From Pelomonas sp. Root405 (GTDB taxonomy: Bacteria > Pseudomonadota > Gammaproteobacteria > Burkholderiales > Burkholderiaceae_C): a DNA stretch of 64,000 nucleotides. The DNA is taken from assembly GCF_001425165.1 (NCBI RefSeq), contig NZ_LMDU01000003.1, forward strand, positions 54,766 to 118,765. The letters run 5' to 3'. Below, piece after piece: positions 10,201 to 16,423 of the stretch. Position 1 is the first letter of the stretch. Each line of letters begins with the position of its first letter. Under the pieces are notes generated by a model. That model did not search any database. It was not told where the DNA came from and was given only the letters and a program-made list of their open reading frames with translations. The translations under genes were made by a program, and so were the position numbers.

Positions 10201-10782
10201 GTCCTTGTCGGAATCCTGCGTGGCGTAGCGGCCGGCGGTGTCGATCAGCACCGCTTCGTCGCTGAACCACCATTCGCAGTTGCGCGTGCCGCCCACGCCG
10301 CGCACGCTGGCCTGGCCGAGCTTGTCGGTCAGCGGGAAGTTCAGCCCCGCGTTGAGCAGCGCCGTCGTCTTGCCCGAGCCTGGCGCGCCGACAAAGATGT
10401 ACCAAGGCAGCTCGTACAGCGAGGTACCGCCGCCGAACAGGCCCTTCTTGGCGCCCGGCGCCTTCTTCAACAGGCCGATGGCCGCGGTGAAGCGCTCCTG
10501 CAGCACCGCCTCTTCCTTGGCCGAGGCCGACGGGCCGCCCCCCATGCCCTTGACGAGGGCGGCGTTGATGCGGCGGCGGCGCATCTGCGTCCACACCAGG
10601 CGCAGTCCGCCCAGCAGCCAGACGACGGCCAGCGTGATGCCGCGTGCCAGGCGGGTGTCCAAGGGGCGGTTGTCGCCGAAGGCGATCAGCGGGCCGGCCC
10701 ACCACACCAGGGCCGAGACGACGAGCAGGCCGAACACGCCGAGCGTGACGGGGTGGAACAGGATGGACAGGATTTTTTTCAT
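7237..10782 (-). CDS. tssM: T6SS membrane complex protein TssM (IcmF/ImpL)
   Basis: An 1181-aa inner-membrane protein of the IcmF family, which forms the trans-envelope channel with TssL. Two hydrophobic helices at the N-terminus (about 10-30 and 48-66) precede a cytoplasmic NTPase-like domain with an intact Walker A, GAPGSGKT (132-139). A third helix lies near 445-465 (LATLGIVTATLLVGWGF), followed by a long periplasmic part including the IcmF-related and C-terminal domains. Length matches the family. The stop overlaps the tagF GTG start, and only 2 nt separate its ATG from the tssL stop, so tssL-tssM-tagF are tightly packed. No TssJ lipoprotein, the usual outer-membrane partner, was found in the window. 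Confidence 0.96.
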   Translation of the reverse strand: MKKILSILFHPVTLGVFGLLVVSALVWWAGPLIAFGDNRPLDTRLARGITLAVVWLLGGLRLVWTQMRRRRINAALVKGMGGGPSASAKEEAVLQERFTAAIGLLKKAPGAKKGLFGGGTSLYELPWYIFVGAPGSGKTTALLNAGLNFPLTDKLGQASVRGVGGTRNCEWWFSDEAVLIDTAGRYATQDSDKDTDAAAWDTFLGLLRKARPRRPINGVLLTISVQDLLALPPDQRKEQASRMRGRMQELQQRLGVKVPVYVMVTKCDLLAGFNETFGAMGKEERDQVFGFTFPLAAQPGEELMANFGGEFASLEKRLRERLIERMEAESDTLKRATIFAFPQQFGGLKGLLGGYLETVFGGGGTLDEAPRLRGVYFTSGTQEGTPIDRVLGALARSFGVERRLTPPAAAKGKSFFLNHLLRKVIFVEQGLVGQNAQVERRSALLRLAGLATLGIVTATLLVGWGFSYFGNQGYIADIEAKLPALKDTVTALPPTSGSDPSALPEALAAIRDAAQPPGFALHDPPLRLGFGLFQGDKLDAGAQVSYHRLLQRGLAPRVAARLEERLRTANRDNLEFAYESLKAYLMLYTPEHLDAPGLQAWVGLDWDANLEGSLGAEKVALLKNHLDALLSRGAFEVAQPMDKTLVASVREMLGAYPLEYRIFSRLRRAQIDGDLPPFTVAAAAGPQSPNVFVRASGAPLTQGIPGMFTKDGYKKAFQTSVDRTAKQLAEEEAWVLGTNPATAKRQAADKTLVERVRRLYLEEYVKVWDAYLADVRLVKLNGLDRGIAVSRLVSAVDSPLAAFLRAASRETTLIDPVSNANTLDKELTKRKDDAIFAKGGELAKLAGNQAKAPTSLSADGPLEKIVDDHFASLRRLVTGTPPPLDDVMKMFNEVYVQLSAVQEALKSKSPPPAGGGGAKLKAAAGQQPEPLRGALETLADAADNQSRLVERQSLTGELQPVSEFCARAIAGRYPVAQGAKVDVLPEDFGQFFAPGGLMDDFFTRKLSPLVDVGTNPWSFRPTGDGTKPVSPAALADFQRAARVREVFFRGGGRAPAFRVDVRALELGDGMKELALDIDGQVSKFTAGSNQVVSLQWPGQRLSSQIKLTSQPGGTPIVFDGPWALFRLFDRFEVQGSPQQPERFIVVMNVDGHRARLEVTASSVFNPFRLRELQQFRCPGAL

Positions 10783-10784
10783 GA

Positions 10785-12110
10785 TCAGCGCGCGTCCTGG
10801 ACCATCAACGTCACTTCGACGCGCCGGTTCTTCGAGCGCCCGGCGGGCGTGCTGTTGTCCGCCACGGCTTCGGCGTCCGCGCGGCCCTCGGCGCGCAGCC
10901 GGCTGACCTCGACGCGCTCGGCCAGCAGGTTGCGGAAGGCTTCGGCGCGCGCCTGCGACAAATGCCAGTTCGACGGGAAGCGCAGCGAGCGGATCGGCTG
11001 GCTGTCGGTGTGGCCGGTGACCTGCACGGGGCCCTTCAGGCGCTGCATGGCCTCGCCGATGCGCAGCACCAGCGGGCGCAGTTCGCTCGACACCTCGGCG
11101 CTGCCGGGGCCGAACAGGCCGTCGCCCTTGATGACGACGACGGAGCGGTCAGCCAGGTCGTTGACCTGAATCAGGCCGGCCTTGACGTCCAGATCCAGCA
11201 GTCCGGCCAGGCGGGGCGCGGCCGGCTGCGGCGTGGGTGCGGCGACGGCTGCGGTCTTCACGTCGAAGCTGCGCAGTGCGGTGAACACGCTGTCCGACGC
11301 GCCGTTGATGCCAAAGCGTAGGCCGACATAGACCAGCAGCAGCACCAGGGCCGTGGCGGCCGTGATGGCCCACAGCGGCAGGCGCTGGCGCAGCCCGGCC
11401 TCGGCCGGCTCGGCACCCTGCCAGCGCGGCGACAGCGCGGGGTCGGGGTTGCTGCCTTGGCGCAGCATCTGCGCCAGGCGCGCACGCACGCCGTCGAGCT
11501 GGGCACGGCCGTTGTCGATGACGCGGTACCGGCCCTCGAAGCCGAAGGCCAGGCAGACGTAGAGCAGCTCCAGCAGGTTGCGGTTGGCCGGCACGTTCTC
11601 GGCCAGCTTGGCCATCAGCGCGAAGACCTTCTCGCCACCCCAGGACTCGTTGTGGAACTGCACCAACAGGCTCTGCGCCGCCCAGGCGCCCGAGCCGCCC
11701 CAGGGCGTGCTGGCGGCCGACTCGTCGAGCAGGGTGCAAAGGATGTAGCGGCCGGCGATGACCTGCTCGTTGGGCAGGCCCTCGGCGCGCGCCTTGGCCT
11801 CGAAGGCGCGAATGCCGTCGGCCAACGCCTCCTTCAGCCCGGCGGGGTTGGGGTGCTGGGCGCTGTGGCGCACGCGCGGCGCGGCCGACAGCAGCGGCAT
11901 CGCGGCCGCGACGAGCGGGTTGAGGCTGGCGCTGGTCAGTGCCTCCAACGCCAGCGGCGCTTCGCGGCTGGCAGGCATGGCCGGTGACACCGACGGCTGC
12001 GCCTTGGCCGGCTGCTGCATGCCGGTGACCGGCCGGCCCGCGCTCGGCTTGATGACCGTGCGGTCCTGGCCGAAGGCGGCAAAGGGATCGTCGTTGTTGG
12101 GATCGCTCAT
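10785..12110 (-). CDS. tssL: T6SS membrane protein TssL (DotU/ImpK) with OmpA-type domain
   Basis: A 441-aa extended TssL. After a disordered N-terminus, the DotU domain (about 60-240) carries the family hallmark LCTLLDESAASTPWG (124-138). One transmembrane helix follows (about 245-267). The periplasmic C-terminus (about 330-440) is an OmpA-like peptidoglycan-binding domain (VTGHTDSQP, LSQARAEAF, RSKNRRVEV). Such fused TssL proteins anchor the apparatus to the cell wall themselves, which may partly compensate for the absent TssJ. It lies 23 nt after the tssK stop and 2 nt before tssM. Confidence 0.95.
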   Translation of the reverse strand: MSDPNNDDPFAAFGQDRTVIKPSAGRPVTGMQQPAKAQPSVSPAMPASREAPLALEALTSASLNPLVAAAMPLLSAAPRVRHSAQHPNPAGLKEALADGIRAFEAKARAEGLPNEQVIAGRYILCTLLDESAASTPWGGSGAWAAQSLLVQFHNESWGGEKVFALMAKLAENVPANRNLLELLYVCLAFGFEGRYRVIDNGRAQLDGVRARLAQMLRQGSNPDPALSPRWQGAEPAEAGLRQRLPLWAITAATALVLLLVYVGLRFGINGASDSVFTALRSFDVKTAAVAAPTPQPAAPRLAGLLDLDVKAGLIQVNDLADRSVVVIKGDGLFGPGSAEVSSELRPLVLRIGEAMQRLKGPVQVTGHTDSQPIRSLRFPSNWHLSQARAEAFRNLLAERVEVSRLRAEGRADAEAVADNSTPAGRSKNRRVEVTLMVQDAR

Positions 12111-12133
12111 GGGGCGTGCCGATCAGAGGGAGG

Positions 12134-13471
12134 TCAAGCCCGGATGGCCCAGAACTCGAGTTCGAGGCCGGGGAACTCGCCGGCGATGTGCATGGCCAGG
12201 CCGCCCGAGCTTTCAAGCTGTTTCCACAGCTCGTTGCCGCGCGTCTCCAGCTCGAAGTAGTTGTGGCCCGCGTGATACGGAATCTGCCTTGGCGCCACCG
12301 GCAGCGGACGCAACGTGACACCGGGCAGCTGCAGGTTGACGAGGTCGCGGATGCGCTCGACCGGGCCGATCTTGACCTGCGTGGGGAAGCGCGCCCGCAG
12401 TGCGTCGCCGGGCAACTGGGCCGACACGGCCAGCACGAAGGTGGCGCTGCGCTGCAACTGCACGTCGGGGATGAGGGCGACGCGCACGCCATAGGCGCGG
12501 TCCTGCAGCTCGATGGGGATGGCGGTCTGCTCCATCACCATGCTCAGCGACTGGCGCAGGTCGTCGATGACCGGGCGGAAAGTGGCGGCGAGGTCGTCGT
12601 GCACGTACTCGGCATAGGCGGCCGGGCGGCGGCTGTCGCGGAAGGTGGCGAGGTCGCCCGCCAACGTCAAGCAGTCGGTGTAAAGCCGCTCGGGATGCAG
12701 CAACGACACCGAGCGCAGGTGGTTGAAGAGGGCCTGGTTGCGGTTGACGGCTTCGAGCAGCAGGAAGTCGGCAATCTCGCCGACACCGCCGCGGCCGGGT
12801 GCGGCCAGGCGTGCGGCCAGGGCCTCGCCGCGCTGATTGAGCAGGCCGCAGAGCTCGCGCACATAGCCGTCCAGCACCGGGTGGGCAGGCGCGTGCAGCA
12901 GCGGCGGCACGAAGGCGGGGTCGAGCACGACGCGGTTGTCGGCGCGGCGTTCCACCACGCGGGCCACGCCGAGCGTTGCATAGCCCTCGCCGGCGTCGCG
13001 CTGCAGCATCAGGCGCAGGTTGAGGCGGCCGACCTGCAGGGCGGCGTCGCGGTCGAGCTGGGAGTTGCTGTCGCCGACATTGACCTCGCTGGCCGTGAAG
13101 CGCGGTCCCATGGAGCCGGCGGCACCTTCGGCGTCGGTCTCGACGACGCCCGGGCGCTGCAGGGTGACGGCCAGCACGACGATCTCGTTGCGGGCATCGG
13201 CGGGGATGTCGAGGGCGGCCGGCGCGGCGTCGCTGCCGGGGGCCGAGAAGGCGGTGCCGTCGGGCAGCAGGCCCTGGGCCGCAGCCAGGCCGACCTTGCC
13301 CAGCGTCAGCGAGGCTTCGTCCAGGCTCAGCGCCGCGAAGCCCCAGCCGTAGGCGACGGCCTGCTGCAGGCGCTGGCGCCACTGATGCTCCCAGTGGCGG
13401 TCATGCTGCTGGAAGTGCTGCGGCTGGAGGAACATGCCCTCCGTCCAGATCACGCGGTCACGCCAGGTCAT
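12134..13471 (-). CDS. tssK: T6SS baseplate protein TssK (ImpJ)
   Basis: A 445-aa TssK, the trimeric baseplate component that links the sheath base to the TssL/TssM membrane complex. The N-terminus DRVIWTEGMFLQPQHFQQHDR contains the family signature. I chose the ATG at 13471 (MTWRDRVIW) over the frame opening at 13519 because it fits the family N-terminus and has GAGG upstream. It is the first gene of the minus-strand unit tssK-tssL-tssM-tagF and the genes beyond. Its upstream region holds a GGAAC-N15-GTCACTCA element on the coding strand (13540-13567), 68 nt before the start codon. Confidence 0.95.
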   Translation of the reverse strand: MTWRDRVIWTEGMFLQPQHFQQHDRHWEHQWRQRLQQAVAYGWGFAALSLDEASLTLGKVGLAAAQGLLPDGTAFSAPGSDAAPAALDIPADARNEIVVLAVTLQRPGVVETDAEGAAGSMGPRFTASEVNVGDSNSQLDRDAALQVGRLNLRLMLQRDAGEGYATLGVARVVERRADNRVVLDPAFVPPLLHAPAHPVLDGYVRELCGLLNQRGEALAARLAAPGRGGVGEIADFLLLEAVNRNQALFNHLRSVSLLHPERLYTDCLTLAGDLATFRDSRRPAAYAEYVHDDLAATFRPVIDDLRQSLSMVMEQTAIPIELQDRAYGVRVALIPDVQLQRSATFVLAVSAQLPGDALRARFPTQVKIGPVERIRDLVNLQLPGVTLRPLPVAPRQIPYHAGHNYFELETRGNELWKQLESSGGLAMHIAGEFPGLELEFWAIRA

Positions 13472-13539
13472 GGATGGTTTGGCCTCAAGGGAGCAGTGAA
13501 AACGGATGGGGAGCGGCACTGGGGCCGGCGATCAGGCAG

Positions 13540-13567
13540 TGAGTGACTGCGGCGCCGGCTTGGTTCC
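13540..13567 (-). promoter_or_regulatory. ECF-type promoter element of tssK
   Basis: On the minus strand the sequence reads GGAAC, 15 nt, GTCACTCA, facing tssK. The same two blocks with identical spacing occur upstream of five other transcription units of this locus. GGAAC is the classic ECF-sigma -35 motif. The -35 block abuts that of the divergent OmpA-type gene in the palindrome gttcccgggaac (13563-13574). Confidence 0.75.
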
Positions 13568-13569
13568 CG

Positions 13570-13597
13570 GGAACCATCTGGTCGTGGCGGTCACTCA
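13570..13597 (+). promoter_or_regulatory. ECF-type promoter element of the OmpA-type gene
   Basis: On the plus strand: GGAAC (13570-13574), 15 nt, GTCACTCA (13590-13597), located 33 nt upstream of the ATG at 13631. Sequence and spacing match the tssK element that faces the other way. Confidence 0.75.
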
Positions 13598-13630
13598 GTG
13601 AGCGTTTCGGCTGTTGAGCGAGTGCCCGCC

Positions 13631-14191
13631 ATGAAGATGTTCCGCCCCCTGCTGCTTGCGTCCCTGTGCGGTTTCACGCTGGGCGTGTCGGCGCAGACCC
13701 CCGAGGCTCCGCCCGCAGCCGCGTCGGCTGCCGAGGCCGTCGACCTCGGCAAGACCGTGCCCACGGCCGAGTCCATCGCCGAAGGGCTGTTTCCTGATGA
13801 CAAGTGCAAGGAGCTGGAGGCCGCAGGCTTCAAGTGCATGGGCTTCAAGCCGGCCATCAAGTATTCGCTGCCGGCCACGTCGTTCAAGGTCGGGTCGGCC
13901 GAGCTGCCCGCGGTGCTGAAGAAGCAGCTCGACGTCTTTGCTGACGTGCTCAAGACCAAGAAGAACAGCGACCGCAAGGTGCGCGTCATCGGCCATGCCG
14001 ATGCCTCCGGCACGCCGGCGGCCAACCAGGCGCTGTCCATCAAGCGGGCGGAGTCGGTCCGTGACTACTTGGTCGCCAAGGGCGCCGACCCGGCGCTGCT
14101 GGTCATCGAGGGTGCGGGTGCCAAGGACCTGAAGAACCCCGCCAATCCCAAGGCCGGTGAGAACCGCCGCGTGGAGATCGGGCGCAAGTAA
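13631..14191 (+). CDS. OmpA-family peptidoglycan-binding protein of the T6SS locus
   Basis: A 186-aa exported protein. The ATG at 13631 starts a clear signal peptide (MKMFRPLLLASLCGFTLGVSAQ); the region upstream in frame is promoter DNA. The mature N-terminus is Ala/Pro-rich, and residues about 80-186 form an OmpA/MotB-type domain (VRVIGHADASGTPAANQALS, KRAESVRDYL, ENRRVEIGRK) that binds peptidoglycan. It is transcribed divergently from tssK with a matching promoter element, so it is probably part of the T6SS regulon and may help seat the machine in the cell wall. It lacks a lipobox and is not TssJ. Confidence 0.82.
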   Translation: MKMFRPLLLASLCGFTLGVSAQTPEAPPAAASAAEAVDLGKTVPTAESIAEGLFPDDKCKELEAAGFKCMGFKPAIKYSLPATSFKVGSAELPAVLKKQLDVFADVLKTKKNSDRKVRVIGHADASGTPAANQALSIKRAESVRDYLVAKGADPALLVIEGAGAKDLKNPANPKAGENRRVEIGRK

Positions 14192-14221
14192 GCCGGCCCG
14201 CGATGGCGATTTGCTTGCCGG

Positions 14222-14286
14222 TCGAGCCGGCAAGCATTGCCGTCCCCCCGGGGGACGGTCGAGGCGGCGCGACTGGGCGAGGGGTC
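14222..14286. repeat. Intergenic hairpin repeat, copy 1
   Basis: Between the convergent OmpA-type gene and the 297-aa gene is a strong hairpin (ccgtcccc / gggggacgg, 14240-14258) followed by a segment ending tgggcgagggg. A closely similar block occurs at 32567-32636. It may act as a bidirectional terminator; the second copy suggests a dispersed repeat. Confidence 0.5.
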
Positions 14287-14289
14287 CAC

Positions 14290-15183
14290 TCAGACCGCGT
14301 TCAGCACCTTGCCGATGGCGACGAAGTGCTTGAGCAGTTTCTGCGCTTCAACGACTGATTTGCTGTACTCCAGCAGGAACTGCGTCACCACCTTTTTCTC
14401 GTCGGCGCCAGCCTTGACCTTGGCGGCGAGCTTGCTGCTGGCGGCCTTGTTGGTCTCGTTGCCGATGTCCGACAGGTGGGGCAGGGTGAAGAAATCGGAC
14501 ATCGCCGTGCCGGCATAGAGCTTGGCGGACAGCTTGGGGAACTGGACCTTCACGAACTGGTCCCAGGTCTTGAAGCTGGTGGTCAGCATGCGGTGCGGGC
14601 CATCGGCGCCGAAGACCTTGTTCACGTTGGCGACCGTCGGGTTGGCCTCGACCATCTTCACCATGTTGATGATCTTGACCGCCAGGTCGCTAGCCGACTT
14701 GGCCGTGGCCATCGTCGCGACGTATTCCTTGGTCTTGTGCAGGCGCTCGCGGAAGTCCTTGTCCAGCGCCTTGTCGAGCTCGCCGGGAAACTTGTCCAGC
14801 GCGGCCTTGAAAGCCGTGATGGCGTCCAGGATGCCTTTGACATAGGTGGTGGCCGACTTGGGCACCGTCTTGCTCTTGGCGAAGTCGCTGTGCGCGGCGG
14901 TGGCGATGACCTTCAGCGCGCCGAGCTTGTTGTTGACAGCCGCCTCGGCCTTGGCCAGGCCGCTGAGCAGGCCCTTCTTGTACTCCGCCAAATCCAGCGG
15001 GTCGGCCACGCCGTCAAAGGTCTTGATGCTGGCGTAGCCGCCGCGCTTGAACTCCAGCTCCACGGCCGTCAGCGCGGCGCCGATGTCGGTCTTGCCGACG
15101 AAGAGCTTGGCCATCACGCCTTTGTTGCGGTCCCACTGGGCCTTGGTGAGCTCCGGCGGGTAGGGCATGGACAGATCGGCCAT
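14290..15183 (-). CDS. Uncharacterised lysine-rich helical protein at the end of the T6SS phosphatase/FHA unit
   Basis: A 297-aa protein I cannot assign. It is Lys/Ala-rich and predicted largely helical, with no signal peptide or membrane helix and no recognised catalytic motif. The start MADLSMPYPPELTKAQW is the first in-frame ATG. It follows the DUF4280 PAAR-like gene by 79 nt, and a weak ECF-like element (GGAAC-N16-GCCACACA) sits in that gap, so it may have its own promoter. Position next to a PAAR-like protein makes a cargo or effector-associated role possible. The segment FKTWDQFVKVQFP faintly resembles motifs in the 211-aa and 248-aa unknown proteins at the other end of the tssK unit. 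Confidence 0.7.
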   Translation of the reverse strand: MADLSMPYPPELTKAQWDRNKGVMAKLFVGKTDIGAALTAVELEFKRGGYASIKTFDGVADPLDLAEYKKGLLSGLAKAEAAVNNKLGALKVIATAAHSDFAKSKTVPKSATTYVKGILDAITAFKAALDKFPGELDKALDKDFRERLHKTKEYVATMATAKSASDLAVKIINMVKMVEANPTVANVNKVFGADGPHRMLTTSFKTWDQFVKVQFPKLSAKLYAGTAMSDFFTLPHLSDIGNETNKAASSKLAAKVKAGADEKKVVTQFLLEYSKSVVEAQKLLKHFVAIGKVLNAV

Positions 15184-15218
15184 CAGGGTCTCCTCAAAGT
15201 GCTGTTTTGGGCAGACTC

Positions 15219-15247
15219 TGTGTGGCGGATGCGGGCCGGTCAGTTCC
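15219..15247 (-). promoter_or_regulatory. Weak ECF-type promoter candidate of the 297-aa gene
   Basis: The minus strand reads GGAAC, 16 nt, GCCACACA, ending 36 nt upstream of the ATG at 15183. It differs from the strong sites in spacing (16, not 15) and at two positions of the -10 block, so it is a candidate only. Confidence 0.35.
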
Positions 15248-15262
15248 CGGCGTGGCGCCTGG

Positions 15263-15643
15263 TCAAGGGGTCATTTCAGTCACTTGCCCCGGCATCATGA
15301 TGGTGATGACACCGCCGAAAGCCACGCAGCTCAGCGTCGAGGTGTTGTTGAGCACCGGGATATTGCCCAGCATCACCGTCGGCGCGCCCGGTGACCACGG
15401 GATGGGCGTCGCCGGTACGCACGGCCCTGGCACGCCGAGCGAGGCCATGCTCGGCTGACTCGGGCTCATGCACTGCCCGAACGGCATGATGTTGAGCATC
15501 GGCTTGTTGTCCATGATGGTGGCCGCCGGCTGGTTGCTGGTCATCATGCGGTTCATCGGCAGCACGACCAGCGTGCCCGTGCCGGGCGGCGGAAAGGCGA
15601 AGCTGCACTTGATCAGCGCGCCGTTGCAGACATGTTGGGGCAT
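15263..15643 (-). CDS. DUF4280 PAAR-like T6SS spike protein
   Basis: A 126-aa protein of the DUF4280 family, regarded as PAAR-like: MPQHVCNGALIKCSF at the start, then MTSNQPAATIMDNKPMLNI, SPGAPTVMLGNIPVLN and a C-terminal GGVITIMMPGQ. Conserved cysteines (C6, C13) and the PATI/PGAPTV motifs are intact. Canonical PAAR proteins cap the VgrG spike and carry effectors; DUF4280 members are thought to do likewise. It lies 21 nt downstream of the PP2C phosphatase gene. It is the only spike-tip candidate I see, so it probably pairs with the single VgrG encoded at 21988-24261. Confidence 0.82.
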   Translation of the reverse strand: MPQHVCNGALIKCSFAFPPPGTGTLVVLPMNRMMTSNQPAATIMDNKPMLNIMPFGQCMSPSQPSMASLGVPGPCVPATPIPWSPGAPTVMLGNIPVLNNTSTLSCVAFGGVITIMMPGQVTEMTP

Positions 15644-15664
15644 GGTGGCTCTCCTCGGTCGTCC

Positions 15665-16414
15665 TCAGTCCGCGCCCAGCCAGAGGGCCAGGGCACTGAA
15701 GTTGTCGTGGTTGGGCTTGTCGGCGGCGGCCAGCAGCACGCGCTTTTGCAGGTTCTTCAGCCAGGCGTGCGGCCCCGGCGCGATGGCCAGCGCGGCGGCG
15801 ATGTCCTCGTCGGGCACCCACTCCCACAGGCCGTCGGTGCACAGCATCAGCGCCTCACGGCCGAACAGCGGCAGCGGCGCGGGTGACACGCTGATGTGCA
15901 GGTCGCTGCCGTCGGTGCCGAGGGCCGAATACAGCTCGCTGCGCTTGGGATGCACGCGGGCGCCGGCCTCGTCGAGCATGCCGCCATCGATGAGGGACTG
16001 CACCAGGCTGTGGTCACGCGTGCGCACGGCCAGCTGGCCGTCGCGGAAGGCGTAGAAGCGCGAGTCGCCGCAATGGCCCCACAGCGCGTTGCGGTCCTGC
16101 AGGTCGATGGACAGCACGACCACGGTGGAGTGCATGTTGCGCAAGCTGGGGTTGGCAGCGCGCTGGGCGAGCAGCTCGCGATTGGTGTCCTGCAGCAGTG
16201 CGTGCAGCGCCTGCGGGGCATGGGCGGGCAGGCTGGCATAGCCCTGCAGCACATGGCTGACGGCCAGCTTCGAGGCGATGTCGCCGCCACCATGCCCGCC
16301 CGCGCCGTCGGCCAGCACGCAGCAGAGGTAGCGCTCGGAATGCCAGTGGCCGCAGGCGTCCTCGTTGTAGCTGCGGCCACCTTGCTCGGACATCAATGCC
16401 AGCTCGATTTGCAC
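15665..16414 (-). CDS. pppA: PP2C-family Ser/Thr phosphatase (PppA-like) of the T6SS
   Basis: A 249-aa PPM/PP2C phosphatase with all metal-binding motifs: NED (D19), LADGAGGHGGGD (D36), GHCGDSRF (D117), LCTDGLWEW (D194) and HDNFSAL (D237). In the threonine phosphorylation pathway of T6SS, PppA reverses phosphorylation of Fha by the kinase PpkA. The FHA gene lies 9 nt upstream and the kinase gene is elsewhere in this locus at 38075-39850. Cytoplasmic and single-domain, of usual length. Confidence 0.93.
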   Translation of the reverse strand: MQIELALMSEQGGRSYNEDACGHWHSERYLCCVLADGAGGHGGGDIASKLAVSHVLQGYASLPAHAPQALHALLQDTNRELLAQRAANPSLRNMHSTVVVLSIDLQDRNALWGHCGDSRFYAFRDGQLAVRTRDHSLVQSLIDGGMLDEAGARVHPKRSELYSALGTDGSDLHISVSPAPLPLFGREALMLCTDGLWEWVPDEDIAAALAIAPGPHAWLKNLQKRVLLAAADKPNHDNFSALALWLGAD

Positions 16415-16423
16415 AGGGGGCTC

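Noticed and set aside
8176..11169. 997-aa plus-strand open frame opposite tssM and tssL
   Set aside because: Gln/Arg/Ala/Gly-rich product with no domain, lying antisense to confidently assigned genes; a typical high-GC shadow frame.
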